A stretch of 64,000 bases of DNA. It comes from Haloplanus rubicundus (GTDB taxonomy: Archaea; Halobacteriota; Halobacteria; Halobacteriales; Haloferacaceae). The notes beneath the pieces are model-generated. The model was given only the letters and a program-made list of their open reading frames with translations, did no database searches and was not told the DNA's origin. Both the position numbers and the translations under genes were made by a program. The stretch lies in the NCBI RefSeq assembly GCF_003342675.1, contig NZ_CP031148.1, positions 2,356,001 through 2,420,000 on the forward strand, read 5' to 3'. Of the stretch, positions 33,589 to 41,498 are shown piece after piece; position 1 is the first letter of the stretch, and each line of letters starts with the position of its first letter.

Positions 33589-34770
33589 TTACGCTCCCCG
33601 ACTCGATCCGCCCGGCAGCCGTTCCGGGTCGCCGGAGCGGAGGATGTACTCGATGGCGATGCCGTTGAGCGGCGAGTCCGCCGCCTCGGCGTGTTCCCGC
33701 GCCAGGTCGAAGTAGTCCATCGTGATCGAGACGACGTTGTCGTAGGCCGCCGCGTCGCTGTCGGCGAGGACGTACTCGGCGGTGACGGGGGTGAGTTGCC
33801 CCTCCGCCACGTCGTCGTGGTAGTCGTCCACGTCGTCCAGCCAGATCTGGGCGCCGATGATGGCGAGGACGATGGAAGTGCCGAAGGCCTCGGGAATCTC
33901 GAAGCCGACGCCGCGGTAGGCGTCGAGCATCCCCTTGTAGATGACGCCCACGCGGTCGTACTGCGTCTTGAGATATGGCAGGTCGCGTTCGTGGGAGCCG
34001 AACGGGGCGTCGTCGGGGACGGGAGCGTACTTGTACTCGTCCTCGATGCTCGCTTTCGCCGCCGCGTCGCCCTCGAGGGCGGCCGCGAGCAGGTCCCGGA
34101 AGCCCTCGTCCTGCGCTTGATGCGCCTCGGAAATCTCGACGGCCGCGTCGTAGGCGTCCCGAACCGCGTCGGGCGCCCGGTCGAAGGCGTCCTCGACGAC
34201 GCCCTGCAGGTACGACTGGGCGCACTCGGCGACCCGGCGCCGATCCGGATCTGGGTCGCCGACGAGTTCGACCTCGAAGTCCTCGAACTCGTCGTCGTTG
34301 ATGGCGTCGCGCATGTCGCCGTCGAGCAACGCCTGCACGATGAGCGCCGTCGCCTCCTCGGCCATCTCGACGTACTCGCGGGCCTCGCGGTTGGCGGAGG
34401 ACGACGGGTCGCCGCGGAAGGGGAGCCGACCGGCCTCGTCCGTGATCGGATCGTATCCGCCCGTCGCGCGGGCGAGCGCCCGGCGATAGAGGTAGCCGAG
34501 GGTGAGTTCCGCGGGGAGGGTGAGCTTCGTCTCGTAGGCGAAGGTGACGTCCTCGACGCCGAGAGCGGCGGCGATTTCCGATTCGATTTCGCCGTACACC
34601 GACTCGAGGATGGTATCGAGGGTGTCGTCGACGGCCGATTTGATCCGGAGCGCCCGGTAGTCGAGGCGGCCGGTCTCGGCGTAGTAGCCGAGGATCGCCC
34701 GCTGGGCGGTCGGCAACCGGTCGAGTCCGGCGAGACGGGCGGCGACGGCCCGCGGCGGCGACCGGCTCAT
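33589..34770 (-). CDS. Conserved haloarchaeal protein with an Asp-rich DDxxD-like motif
   Basis: The 393-residue all-helical protein has the segment IWLDDVDDYHDDVAEGQLTP near residue 315, which resembles the metal-binding DDxxD region of class I isoprenoid synthases. Other features include TLGYLYRRALARATGGYDP and GVIYKGMLDAYRGVGFEIPE. A second Asp-rich motif is not evident, so an isoprenoid-synthase-like fold is only a suggestion. ATG at 34770 is chosen; the open frame beyond it is low complexity and Pro/Gly-rich. It is divergent from the aspartoacylase-like gene. Confidence 0.7.
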   Translation of the reverse strand: MSRSPPRAVAARLAGLDRLPTAQRAILGYYAETGRLDYRALRIKSAVDDTLDTILESVYGEIESEIAAALGVEDVTFAYETKLTLPAELTLGYLYRRALARATGGYDPITDEAGRLPFRGDPSSSANREAREYVEMAEEATALIVQALLDGDMRDAINDDEFEDFEVELVGDPDPDRRRVAECAQSYLQGVVEDAFDRAPDAVRDAYDAAVEISEAHQAQDEGFRDLLAAALEGDAAAKASIEDEYKYAPVPDDAPFGSHERDLPYLKTQYDRVGVIYKGMLDAYRGVGFEIPEAFGTSIVLAIIGAQIWLDDVDDYHDDVAEGQLTPVTAEYVLADSDAAAYDNVVSITMDYFDLAREHAEAADSPLNGIAIEYILRSGDPERLPGGSSRGA

Positions 34771-34924
34771 CGGTCGGGACGGTCCGCCGCGGCCGCCGCC
34801 CTCACCTCCCACCGGGGGTTTCGGGTGCGCATTGGGGGGAGGTGCCCGGCGACGGCCATCAACCTTGCCATCGGCTCCGCGCCGATGAGTTAGACTTTCG
34901 GTCGTGGACCCCCCAGACCGTCCC

Positions 34925-35740
34925 ATGCAGGTCCACACGGTCGGTGAGGGGACCCCCGAGGTGGCAGTCGTCGGCGCGGTCCACGGGGACGAACCCTGTG
35001 GCGCCCGCGCCATCGAGCGCTTCCTCGCGTCCGACCCCGAGGTCGACCGCCCGGCGAAGTTGATCATCGCGAACGAACGCGCGCTGGAGCGGGGGGTCCG
35101 CTACGTCGAGACGGATCTGAACCGCGCGCTCCCCGGCGACCCCGAGAGCGACCTGTACGAGGAACGCCTCGCCCACGACCTGGCGACGGCGGTCGAGGGC
35201 TGTCTCTCGCTCGGCATCCACTCGACCGTCTCCTACGACGAAGCCTTCGCCAACGTCGCCTACCTGAACGACCGCAAACGCGAGATTGCGGCCCACCTCC
35301 CCGTCACCGGCATCGTCGACTTCACCGCCGTCTCCGACGGTCGCTCCGTCGAACTCCCCGGATTCGTCGACATCGAGGCCGGCTACCAAGGCTCGGACGC
35401 GGCCGTCGACAACGCCTACGACTGCATCGTCGCCTTCCTCCAGACCACGGGCGTCCTCCCCGGCGACCCGCCGGCCCAGGACCCCGGTTTCTACGAGGTG
35501 ACCGAGGCCATCTACAAGGAACCCACCCGAACCTACCGCGTCCGCGCCCGGAACTTCGAACGCGTCGCGCCGGGGGAGACGTTCGCCACCGTCGACGGCG
35601 ACCCCCTCGTCGCCGACGACGAGTTCTGGCCCGTCCTCATGTCCGCCGAGGGCCACGACAAACTGCTCGGCTACCGCTCTACCTACCACGGCCCGTTCTC
35701 GACGGTTCCGGGGGCCCAGGCCGACGCGACGGACGACTAG
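34925..35740 (+). CDS. Aspartoacylase/succinylglutamate desuccinylase-family zinc hydrolase
   Basis: The 271-residue metal hydrolase resembles the M14-like AstE/AspA family. Zinc ligands are in VHGDEPCGARAIE (HxxE) and the later His of LGIHSTVSYDEA; ETDLNRALPG is the conserved substrate-binding strand. The C-terminal part (TRTYRVRARNFERVAPGETF) is a beta domain typical of the family. ATG at 34925 follows a GTG at 34904 in the same frame. The physiological substrate is unknown. Confidence 0.85.
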   Translation: MQVHTVGEGTPEVAVVGAVHGDEPCGARAIERFLASDPEVDRPAKLIIANERALERGVRYVETDLNRALPGDPESDLYEERLAHDLATAVEGCLSLGIHSTVSYDEAFANVAYLNDRKREIAAHLPVTGIVDFTAVSDGRSVELPGFVDIEAGYQGSDAAVDNAYDCIVAFLQTTGVLPGDPPAQDPGFYEVTEAIYKEPTRTYRVRARNFERVAPGETFATVDGDPLVADDEFWPVLMSAEGHDKLLGYRSTYHGPFSTVPGAQADATDD

Positions 35741-35818
35741 AGTCGCGTTTGAAAGCCATCGTCCATCCGAGCGCACGACATCGTTCGATCGGGTGTGCAG
35801 ACAGTTTCAAACGCGACT
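35741..35818. repeat. 14-bp perfect inverted repeat between convergent genes
   Basis: AGTCGCGTTTGAAA (35741-35754) and TTTCAAACGCGACT (35805-35818) are perfect inverse copies 50 bp apart. They span the gap between the aspartoacylase-like gene and kptA; the right arm overlaps the kptA stop codon. They could act as a bidirectional terminator or be the ends of a tiny mobile remnant. Confidence 0.8.
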
Positions 35819-36440
35819 ATCGACGCGTCAGATACGCCGGCGGCACGCGGTCGATCGTGTACGTCTCGCGCCCGCGCTTCGTGATGCGGTACTCGTCCAG
35901 CAACGACGCCGCGTCGATCAGGAAGACGACCGGATCGGCCGCGTGCCGCCGACCCACCGCGCGAGCCTCGTCGACCGACGCCGACAGATGCACCTGCTGG
36001 CGACCCATCGGCCGCAGTCCCTCGTGCTCGATGGCCGCGACGTTCCCGGGCGCGGTGCCGTGGTAGAGTCGGTCGGGCACCGGCGCGTCGGTCGGTTCGA
36101 TATCGACGGCGACGGAGTGGCCGTAGGCGGCGCGGACGCGGCCGTCGCTCCGCTCGAACCGCCCCTTCGGATCGGTCACGACGACGGCTTCGACGGCCGC
36201 CTCGTCGGCCCACGGGTAGCGCTCCGTCGCCGCGGCCACGAGGTCGGCCCACGCCACCCAGCCCCGGTCGTCGAGCGAGAGGCCGGCGTCCCCGGGGAAG
36301 TGTCGGAGCGCGCCGCTGAGGAATTTGGAGAGGCGCGTGCGGCGCGCGGCCGACAGCACTTCGTCGCCGACGGTCCCGCAGTCGGGACACGCGCCGGCGA
36401 CGAGGTCGTGGTCCGGACAGCGACGAACGGGGTCGGTCAC
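35817..36440 (-). CDS. kptA: RNA 2'-phosphotransferase (Tpt1/KptA)
   Basis: The 207-residue enzyme removes the splice-junction 2'-phosphate from RNA using NAD+. The N-terminus carries a zinc-like cluster (RRCPDHD, ACPDCG) seen in archaeal versions. The core has [38 protein letters not shown] and [19 protein letters not shown], the conserved Arg-His-Arg-Arg site region. GTG at 36440 is chosen because the next upstream ATG (36506) would overlap sucD. It lies 37 bp downstream of sucD. Confidence 0.9.
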   Translation of the reverse strand: MTDPVRRCPDHDLVAGACPDCGTVGDEVLSAARRTRLSKFLSGALRHFPGDAGLSLDDRGWVAWADLVAAATERYPWADEAAVEAVVVTDPKGRFERSDGRVRAAYGHSVAVDIEPTDAPVPDRLYHGTAPGNVAAIEHEGLRPMGRQQVHLSASVDEARAVGRRHAADPVVFLIDAASLLDEYRITKRGRETYTIDRVPPAYLTRR

Positions 36441-36477
36441 GGTTGCGGGCCGACGTACGCGGCCCGCCCCGAAGAAG

Positions 36478-37347
36478 CTAAAGGAAGCCCTCGATGTGGT
36501 CGGCAACCTCCTCGGGCGTGTCGCCGACGGGGACGCCCGCGTCGTTGAGCGCCTCGATCTTGCTCTCGGCGGTGCCCGTCCCGCTCCCGGAGACGATGGC
36601 GCCGGCGTGGCCCATGCGCTTGCCCGGCGGCGCCGTCCGCCCGGCGATGAAGCCCGCGACCGGCGTGTCCATCTCGGTCGCGATGAACTTCGCGGCCTGT
36701 TCCTCGTCCTCTCCGCCGATTTCGCCGCACATGGCGACCGCCTCGGTGTCGGGGTCGGCCTCGAAGAGTTCGAGGGCGTCGATGAAGGAGGTCCCGATGA
36801 TCGGGTCGCCGCCGATGCCGATGGCGGTGGTCTGCCCGATACCGCGCTTGGTCAGGTTGTCGACCACCTGGTAGGTGAGGGTGCCCGACCGGGAGACCAG
36901 CCCCACGTTGCCCGCGGAGAAGATGTTGCCCGGCAGGATGCCGAGTTTCGCCTCGCCGGGCGTGATGACGCCGGGGCAGTTCGGTCCCACGAGGTGCGTA
37001 TCGGTCTCCGAGAGCCGGCGGTTCACCGTCATCACGTCCTGGGTCGGGATGCCCTCGGTGATGGCGACCACGAGGTCCAGCGAGGTGTCGAGCGCCTCGA
37101 ACAGGGCGTCGGCCGCGAACGCGGGCGGGACGAAGACGACGGAGGCGTCGGCGTCCTCGCGGCGAACCGCCTCGTGGACCGTGTCGTAGACGGGGACGCC
37201 GTCGACTTCCTGGCCGCCTTTGCCCGGCACCGCGCCGGCGACGACGTTCGTCCCGTACTCGATCATCTGCCCGGCGTGGAACTTGCCCTCGCCGCCGGTG
37301 ATGCCCTGCACGACCACTCGGGTGTCTTCGTCGACTAGTACACTCAT
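36478..37347 (-). CDS. sucD: Succinyl-CoA synthetase alpha subunit
   Basis: The 289-residue TCA-cycle subunit has a CoA-binding Rossmann domain ([20 protein letters not shown]) and the phosphorylated active-site His in [14 protein letters not shown] near residue 245. It forms a heterotetramer with SucC and couples succinyl-CoA cleavage to NDP phosphorylation. Its ATG overlaps the sucC stop by 4 bp. Confidence 0.97.
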   Translation of the reverse strand: MSVLVDEDTRVVVQGITGGEGKFHAGQMIEYGTNVVAGAVPGKGGQEVDGVPVYDTVHEAVRREDADASVVFVPPAFAADALFEALDTSLDLVVAITEGIPTQDVMTVNRRLSETDTHLVGPNCPGVITPGEAKLGILPGNIFSAGNVGLVSRSGTLTYQVVDNLTKRGIGQTTAIGIGGDPIIGTSFIDALELFEADPDTEAVAMCGEIGGEDEEQAAKFIATEMDTPVAGFIAGRTAPPGKRMGHAGAIVSGSGTGTAESKIEALNDAGVPVGDTPEEVADHIEGFL

Positions 37348-38489
37348 AGATTGCCCTCCTCGGCGTTCGCGACCGCACGTTGCACCGCTTCTTCGAGCGT
37401 CCGTTCGACCTGAACGAGTTCCGTGTTCAGAATCTCCATGCCCTCCTCGGCGTTGGTGCCGGCGAGGCGGACGACCACGGGCTTGGGAATCTCGTCGAAC
37501 TGTGCGAGGGCGTCGTTGATGCCGCGGGCCACCTCGTCGCCGCGGGTGATGCCCCCGAAGATGTTGAACACGACCGAGTCGACGTTGGGGTCGGAGAACA
37601 CCATGTCGAGCGCGTTGGCGACGCGTTCGGCCTTGGCACCACCACCGATGTCGAGGAAGTTCGCCGGTTCGCCACCGTAGTAGTCCACCAGGTCGAGCGT
37701 CGTCATCACCAGTCCGGCGCCGTTGCCGATGATGCCGACGTTGCCCGACAGGCGGACGTAGTCGAAGCCGTACTCGCCGGCCTTGCGCTCCAAGTCGTCG
37801 GTGTAGGACTCCTCTTCCATCTCGGCGAGGTCCGGGTGCCGGAAGAGCGCGTCGTCGTCGACGTTCATCACGGCGTCGGCGGCGACCACGTCACCCTCGC
37901 TCGTGACCATCAGCGGGTTGATCTCCGCCTCGCTGGCGTCGTTGTTCTCCCAGAGGTCGTACAGCGTCTCCAGAACGCTCGACACCGCGCGGGCCACGTC
38001 GCCGGGGACGCCCGCCTCGTACACCGCCTTCCGCGCCTGGAACGGGTGGAGGCCGTACGCCGGGTCGACGCCCTCGCGGGCGATAGCCTCCGGCGTCTCG
38101 GCGGCGACTTCCTCGATGTCGACGCCGCCCTCGGAGGAGACCATGACGACGGGTTCGCCCTCGCCGCGGTCGAGGGTCACGCCGAGGTAGAGTTCGTTCG
38201 TGAAATCGACCGCCGACTCGACGAGGACCCGATCCACGTGGTAGCCCTTGAGATCCATGCCGATGATCGACTCGGCGGCCTCGCGGAGTTCGTCCTCGTC
38301 GGTCGCAATCTCGATGCCACCGGCCTTGCCGCGCCCGCCGACGTGGACCTGCGCCTTGACCGCGACGGGGTAGCCCATGTCGCGGCCGGCGTCGACCACC
38401 TCGTCGACGCTCGTCGCCAGCCGGGAGTCGGGTGTCGGAATCCCGGCGTCGGCGAAGAGCCCCTTCGCCTGATACTCGTGCAGTCGCAT
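37344..38489 (-). CDS. sucC: Succinyl-CoA synthetase beta subunit
   Basis: The 381-residue protein begins [20 protein letters not shown] and contains [15 protein letters not shown] (ATP-grasp domain), [20 protein letters not shown] (Mg ligands), [12 protein letters not shown] and NFLDIGGGA. It is the first gene of sucCD. A box A-like AATTTAAGTA at 38601-38610 (minus) suggests a leader of about 85 nt. Confidence 0.97.
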   Translation of the reverse strand: MRLHEYQAKGLFADAGIPTPDSRLATSVDEVVDAGRDMGYPVAVKAQVHVGGRGKAGGIEIATDEDELREAAESIIGMDLKGYHVDRVLVESAVDFTNELYLGVTLDRGEGEPVVMVSSEGGVDIEEVAAETPEAIAREGVDPAYGLHPFQARKAVYEAGVPGDVARAVSSVLETLYDLWENNDASEAEINPLMVTSEGDVVAADAVMNVDDDALFRHPDLAEMEEESYTDDLERKAGEYGFDYVRLSGNVGIIGNGAGLVMTTLDLVDYYGGEPANFLDIGGGAKAERVANALDMVFSDPNVDSVVFNIFGGITRGDEVARGINDALAQFDEIPKPVVVRLAGTNAEEGMEILNTELVQVERTLEEAVQRAVANAEEGNL

Positions 38490-38600
38490 GGTCGGGGATT
38501 CCCCCGAATGGGTGTTAGTAGTATCGGTCGGAGCGGTCGCCGTCGAGGCGACGACCGAAACGCCACGGGACGGTCGAGTGACGACCGGAACGACACGAGA

Positions 38601-38610
38601 TACTTAAATT
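38601..38610 (-). promoter_or_regulatory. Probable box A of sucCD
   Basis: AATTTAAGTA on the minus strand, about 110 bp before the sucC start. The 238-bp divergent gap to the nitrate reductase operon also contains two related segments, GACGACCGAAACGCCACG and GACGACCGGAACGACACG (between 38549 and 38597), which could be a regulator site. Confidence 0.45.
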
Positions 38611-38727
38611 CACCCCCGAACATCGTTCTTAGTTTTTTGTAACGGGCGGGTGAACTACGATAGCCAAGGTGGCACCTGCAACTATGAACAGACCGGCACC
38701 ACCGACCAGCCGACCGACCGTCGAACC

Positions 38728-39318
38728 ATGAGACGGAATACGGTCATCATCGGCGCGCTGATCGTCACCGTGTTGCTGCCGATGTGGTACGTCGCGCTCC
38801 ACGGCGAACCGCCGTCGGAGGAGGTGGCCATCGACGAGAGCGTCACGGACCTCCGCCCGCTGGACGGCTTCGTCGACACGCCGAACAAGCTCTCGCCGAG
38901 TCAGGTCGGCGTCGTCGTCTGGGTCGCGCTGTTCGGCCTCGTCGGCGTCCTGACCGCAGTGCACCGCTTCATGAACGACGCCGTCAGACCACCCGACGAC
39001 GCGTCGTCGGCGGTGAGCGCCGACGGCGGTGCCAGGACCGTCTCGCTCCCGTGGCTGGAGACGGACCACCGCTGGGTCGTCGAGTACCACGACGCCTCAG
39101 ACGCCATCGAAGGGTTGGTCGCCATGGGTGGGCTGACCGTCCTCGCCATCGTCTTCGCCGCGCTGTTTACCGGCGAGTACCTCACGCTGGGCCGGACGCA
39201 GTATTTCGGCATCTACGCCACGGGGATGTTCGTCTCGCTGGCGCTCTCGACGGTGGCGTACTACGCGTGGTTCATGCCACACATCGAAGTCGCGGAGCAA
39301 CGGGGGCACGAATCGTGA
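38728..39318 (+). CDS. Membrane protein heading the nitrate reductase operon
   Basis: The 196-residue protein has an N-terminal membrane helix (TVIIGALIVTVLLPMWYVAL), an exported loop, then three more membrane segments (VGVVVWVALFGLVGVLTAVH; AMGGLTVLAIVFAALFTGEY; GIYATGMFVSLALSTVAYYA). It resembles the subunit-II-like first gene seen in haloarchaeal nar operons. It may help anchor the electron-transfer module. A GTG at 38650 in frame is an alternative start. It overlaps the Rieske gene by 4 bp. Confidence 0.75.
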   Translation: MRRNTVIIGALIVTVLLPMWYVALHGEPPSEEVAIDESVTDLRPLDGFVDTPNKLSPSQVGVVVWVALFGLVGVLTAVHRFMNDAVRPPDDASSAVSADGGARTVSLPWLETDHRWVVEYHDASDAIEGLVAMGGLTVLAIVFAALFTGEYLTLGRTQYFGIYATGMFVSLALSTVAYYAWFMPHIEVAEQRGHES

Positions 39319-39950
39319 CCGACGGCGACTGTGAGGACTGTCCCTGCGACGGCTCGGCGGTCCGGCCGAGCATCTACACCGACCGCCGGGCGCGGATGGC
39401 GGTCCAACGGCGTGACGTCGCGAAACTCCTCGCGACGGTCGGCGGCCTGACGGCCGTCGGGAGCCTCACCGCACCCCTCGCCGGCCTGACGCAGGTGTTC
39501 GAGCGGGGGTACAGCGGCCCCGTCTACTCCGACGGCGTCCACCTCGTGGACGGCGACGGGGAGCGCATCGGCGAGGACCGACTCGCGGAGGGCGATCAGC
39601 TCACCGTCTTCCCCGAACCCCGCCCGGGCATCGAGGACGCGCCGACGCTGCTCGTGCGCTACCCCGAGAGCGCGTACGGCGGCGGGACGAACATGGCCTT
39701 CACCGTGAGCGGCTACGCGGCCTACTCGAAGGTGTGTACGCACGCGGGCTGTATGGTCTCGGACCGCGAGGGCGACACCCTCGTCTGTCCCTGTCACTTC
39801 GGGAAGTTCGACCCGCGCTCGGGCGCATCCGTCGTCGGCGGACCGCCGGGGCGACCCCTCCCCCAGCTCCCGATCACCCTCAGCAGCGACGGCTTCCTCG
39901 TCGCGACGGGTGACTTCGAGGGCGCCATCGGTCCGGGAGGTGGAGAATGA
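39315..39950 (+). CDS. narB: Rieske iron-sulfur protein of the nitrate reductase complex
   Basis: The 211-residue protein has a Rieske 2Fe-2S domain: cluster-binding loops CTHAGC (near residue 143) and CPCHFGKFD. An N-terminal hydrophobic segment ([20 protein letters not shown]) preceded by QRRDVAKLL suggests Tat export and a membrane anchor. Together with the adjacent cytochrome b it probably forms a bc-like quinol oxidase that feeds NarGH on the outer face. GTG at 39315 overlaps the preceding stop (GTGA). The symbol follows Haloferax mediterranei usage. Confidence 0.9.
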   Translation: MTDGDCEDCPCDGSAVRPSIYTDRRARMAVQRRDVAKLLATVGGLTAVGSLTAPLAGLTQVFERGYSGPVYSDGVHLVDGDGERIGEDRLAEGDQLTVFPEPRPGIEDAPTLLVRYPESAYGGGTNMAFTVSGYAAYSKVCTHAGCMVSDREGDTLVCPCHFGKFDPRSGASVVGGPPGRPLPQLPITLSSDGFLVATGDFEGAIGPGGGE

Positions 39951-41323
39951 GCCGCGGCAAGCGCCTCTACGACTGGTTCGACAGCCGCCTCGGCGTCGAG
40001 GAGGGCCAGGAGTTCCTCGGCAAGGCGTTCCCCGCCGAGGACTCCTTCCTCCTCGGCGAGGTGGCGCTGTTCTGCTTTCTGTTCCTCGTCCTCTCGGGGG
40101 TCTTCCTGGGCTTTTTTTACGAGCCCTCAACCTCCGACGTGGAGTACGACGGCAGCGTCGCGGAGTACCAGGGTGAGGAGATGCCCGAGGCGTTCGTCTC
40201 CGTCCTCCACATCACCTACACCGTCCCCTTCGGGATGTTCATCCGGCGGCTCCACCACTGGGCGGCCCACCTCTTCGTCGCCTCCATCGGCTTGCACATG
40301 TTACGGGTGTTTTTCACGGGGGCGTACCGCAACCCCCGCGAGCCGAACTGGGTGGTCGGCACCGGGCTGGCCGTGCTGGCGATGGGCGCCGCCTACACCG
40401 GCTACGCCCTCCCCTTCGACGAGTTCGCGGCTACCGCGACGAGCATCGGCTACAACCTCACCGTCTCGGTGCCGCTGATCGGCGATTTCCTCGGGGCCAT
40501 CGTCTTCGGCGGGCAGTTCCCCACGAGCGCGACCATCCCGCGGCTCTACTTCCTGCACGTCCTCGTCATCCCCGCGGCCATCGCGGTGGGGCTGGCGGTC
40601 CACATGGCCATCCTGATCCGGCAGAAACACACCGAGGCGCCGCGCGACGGCGACGTGCGCGCGGGCGGCCGGACGGTCGACGAGGACGACGACAGCGTGA
40701 TCGTCGGCCTCCCGGCCGTTCCGAACCAGACCGCGGTGAGCGCCGTCGTCTTCTTCCTCACCGCCGCCACGCTGTCGGCGCTCGCCGGCTTCCTCCCCGT
40801 CCACAACGTCGCGGAGTACGGCCCGAACGACCCCGCCGCGACGCCCGAACTCATCATGCCCGACTGGTTCCTGATGTGGGTGTACGGCTTCCTGAAGCTC
40901 CTGCCGACCTGGCTCTCCTTCTCGGTCGGCCCGGTCCACGTCAGCACGGAGTTCATCGGCGGCATCGTCCTCCCCGGACTGGTCTTCGCCGCCGTCGTCG
41001 CGTGGCCCTTCGTCGACCGGACCGAGGAGATACACTTCACGGCCGACCCGCTCGACCGCCCCCTCCCGACCGCCGTCGGCGTCGCCGCCGTCGCGTTCAT
41101 CATGATCGCCTCCATCGCGGGCATGAACAACATCCTGGCGTCGCAGGTGCTCGGGACGACCACGAACGTCGTCAATCCGATCCTGACCGCGGCGCTGCTC
41201 GGTGTCCCGCCGCTGTTCGGGGCGGTCACGTACCTCCTGTTGCGCGGGGACGCGTCCGGTCCGGAGTCGGGCCGCGAATCATCCCCGACGGCGGCCGACG
41301 CCGGAGGTGGTGGCGATGACTGA
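39947..41323 (+). CDS. narC: Cytochrome b of the nitrate reductase complex
   Basis: The 458-residue membrane protein combines a cytochrome b6-like N-terminal half and a subunit IV-like C-terminal half. Haem ligands are likely the His residues in [20 protein letters not shown] and the pair in helix D ([21 protein letters not shown]). [16 protein letters not shown] corresponds to the PEWY-type quinol site (here PDWF). It starts within the Rieske gene (ATGA overlap). Confidence 0.92.
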   Translation: MSRGKRLYDWFDSRLGVEEGQEFLGKAFPAEDSFLLGEVALFCFLFLVLSGVFLGFFYEPSTSDVEYDGSVAEYQGEEMPEAFVSVLHITYTVPFGMFIRRLHHWAAHLFVASIGLHMLRVFFTGAYRNPREPNWVVGTGLAVLAMGAAYTGYALPFDEFAATATSIGYNLTVSVPLIGDFLGAIVFGGQFPTSATIPRLYFLHVLVIPAAIAVGLAVHMAILIRQKHTEAPRDGDVRAGGRTVDEDDDSVIVGLPAVPNQTAVSAVVFFLTAATLSALAGFLPVHNVAEYGPNDPAATPELIMPDWFLMWVYGFLKLLPTWLSFSVGPVHVSTEFIGGIVLPGLVFAAVVAWPFVDRTEEIHFTADPLDRPLPTAVGVAAVAFIMIASIAGMNNILASQVLGTTTNVVNPILTAALLGVPPLFGAVTYLLLRGDASGPESGRESSPTAADAGGGGDD

Positions 41324-41498
41324 CGCCCCGACCCTCAGCGCTCGCCAGTACCGCCTGCTAGATACGACGACCAAACTGGTCGGTCTCGCCCTCGTCGCCA
41401 CCGGTCTCGACGCCGGCGGCGCCACGCCGACCGGCTTCGCGCTCGCCGTCGCCGGCGCAATCTGTGCGACCGCGACGGTGTTCATCTCCCATGAGTGA
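41316..41498 (+). CDS. Small two-helix membrane protein of the nar operon
   Basis: The 60-residue protein has two hydrophobic helices ([15 protein letters not shown] and [20 protein letters not shown]). It overlaps the end of narC by 8 bp and the start of narG by 8 bp, so it is very likely translated as part of the operon. A small gene is found at this place in other haloarchaeal nar operons; the role is unknown. Confidence 0.75.
   Translation: MTDAPTLSARQYRLLDTTTKLVGLALVATGLDAGGATPTGFALAVAGAICATATVFISHE

Noticed and set aside
38650-38727. Upstream GTG start for the first nar gene
   Set aside because: The extra 26 polar residues do not look conserved and would precede an otherwise typical membrane anchor; kept only as an alternative.
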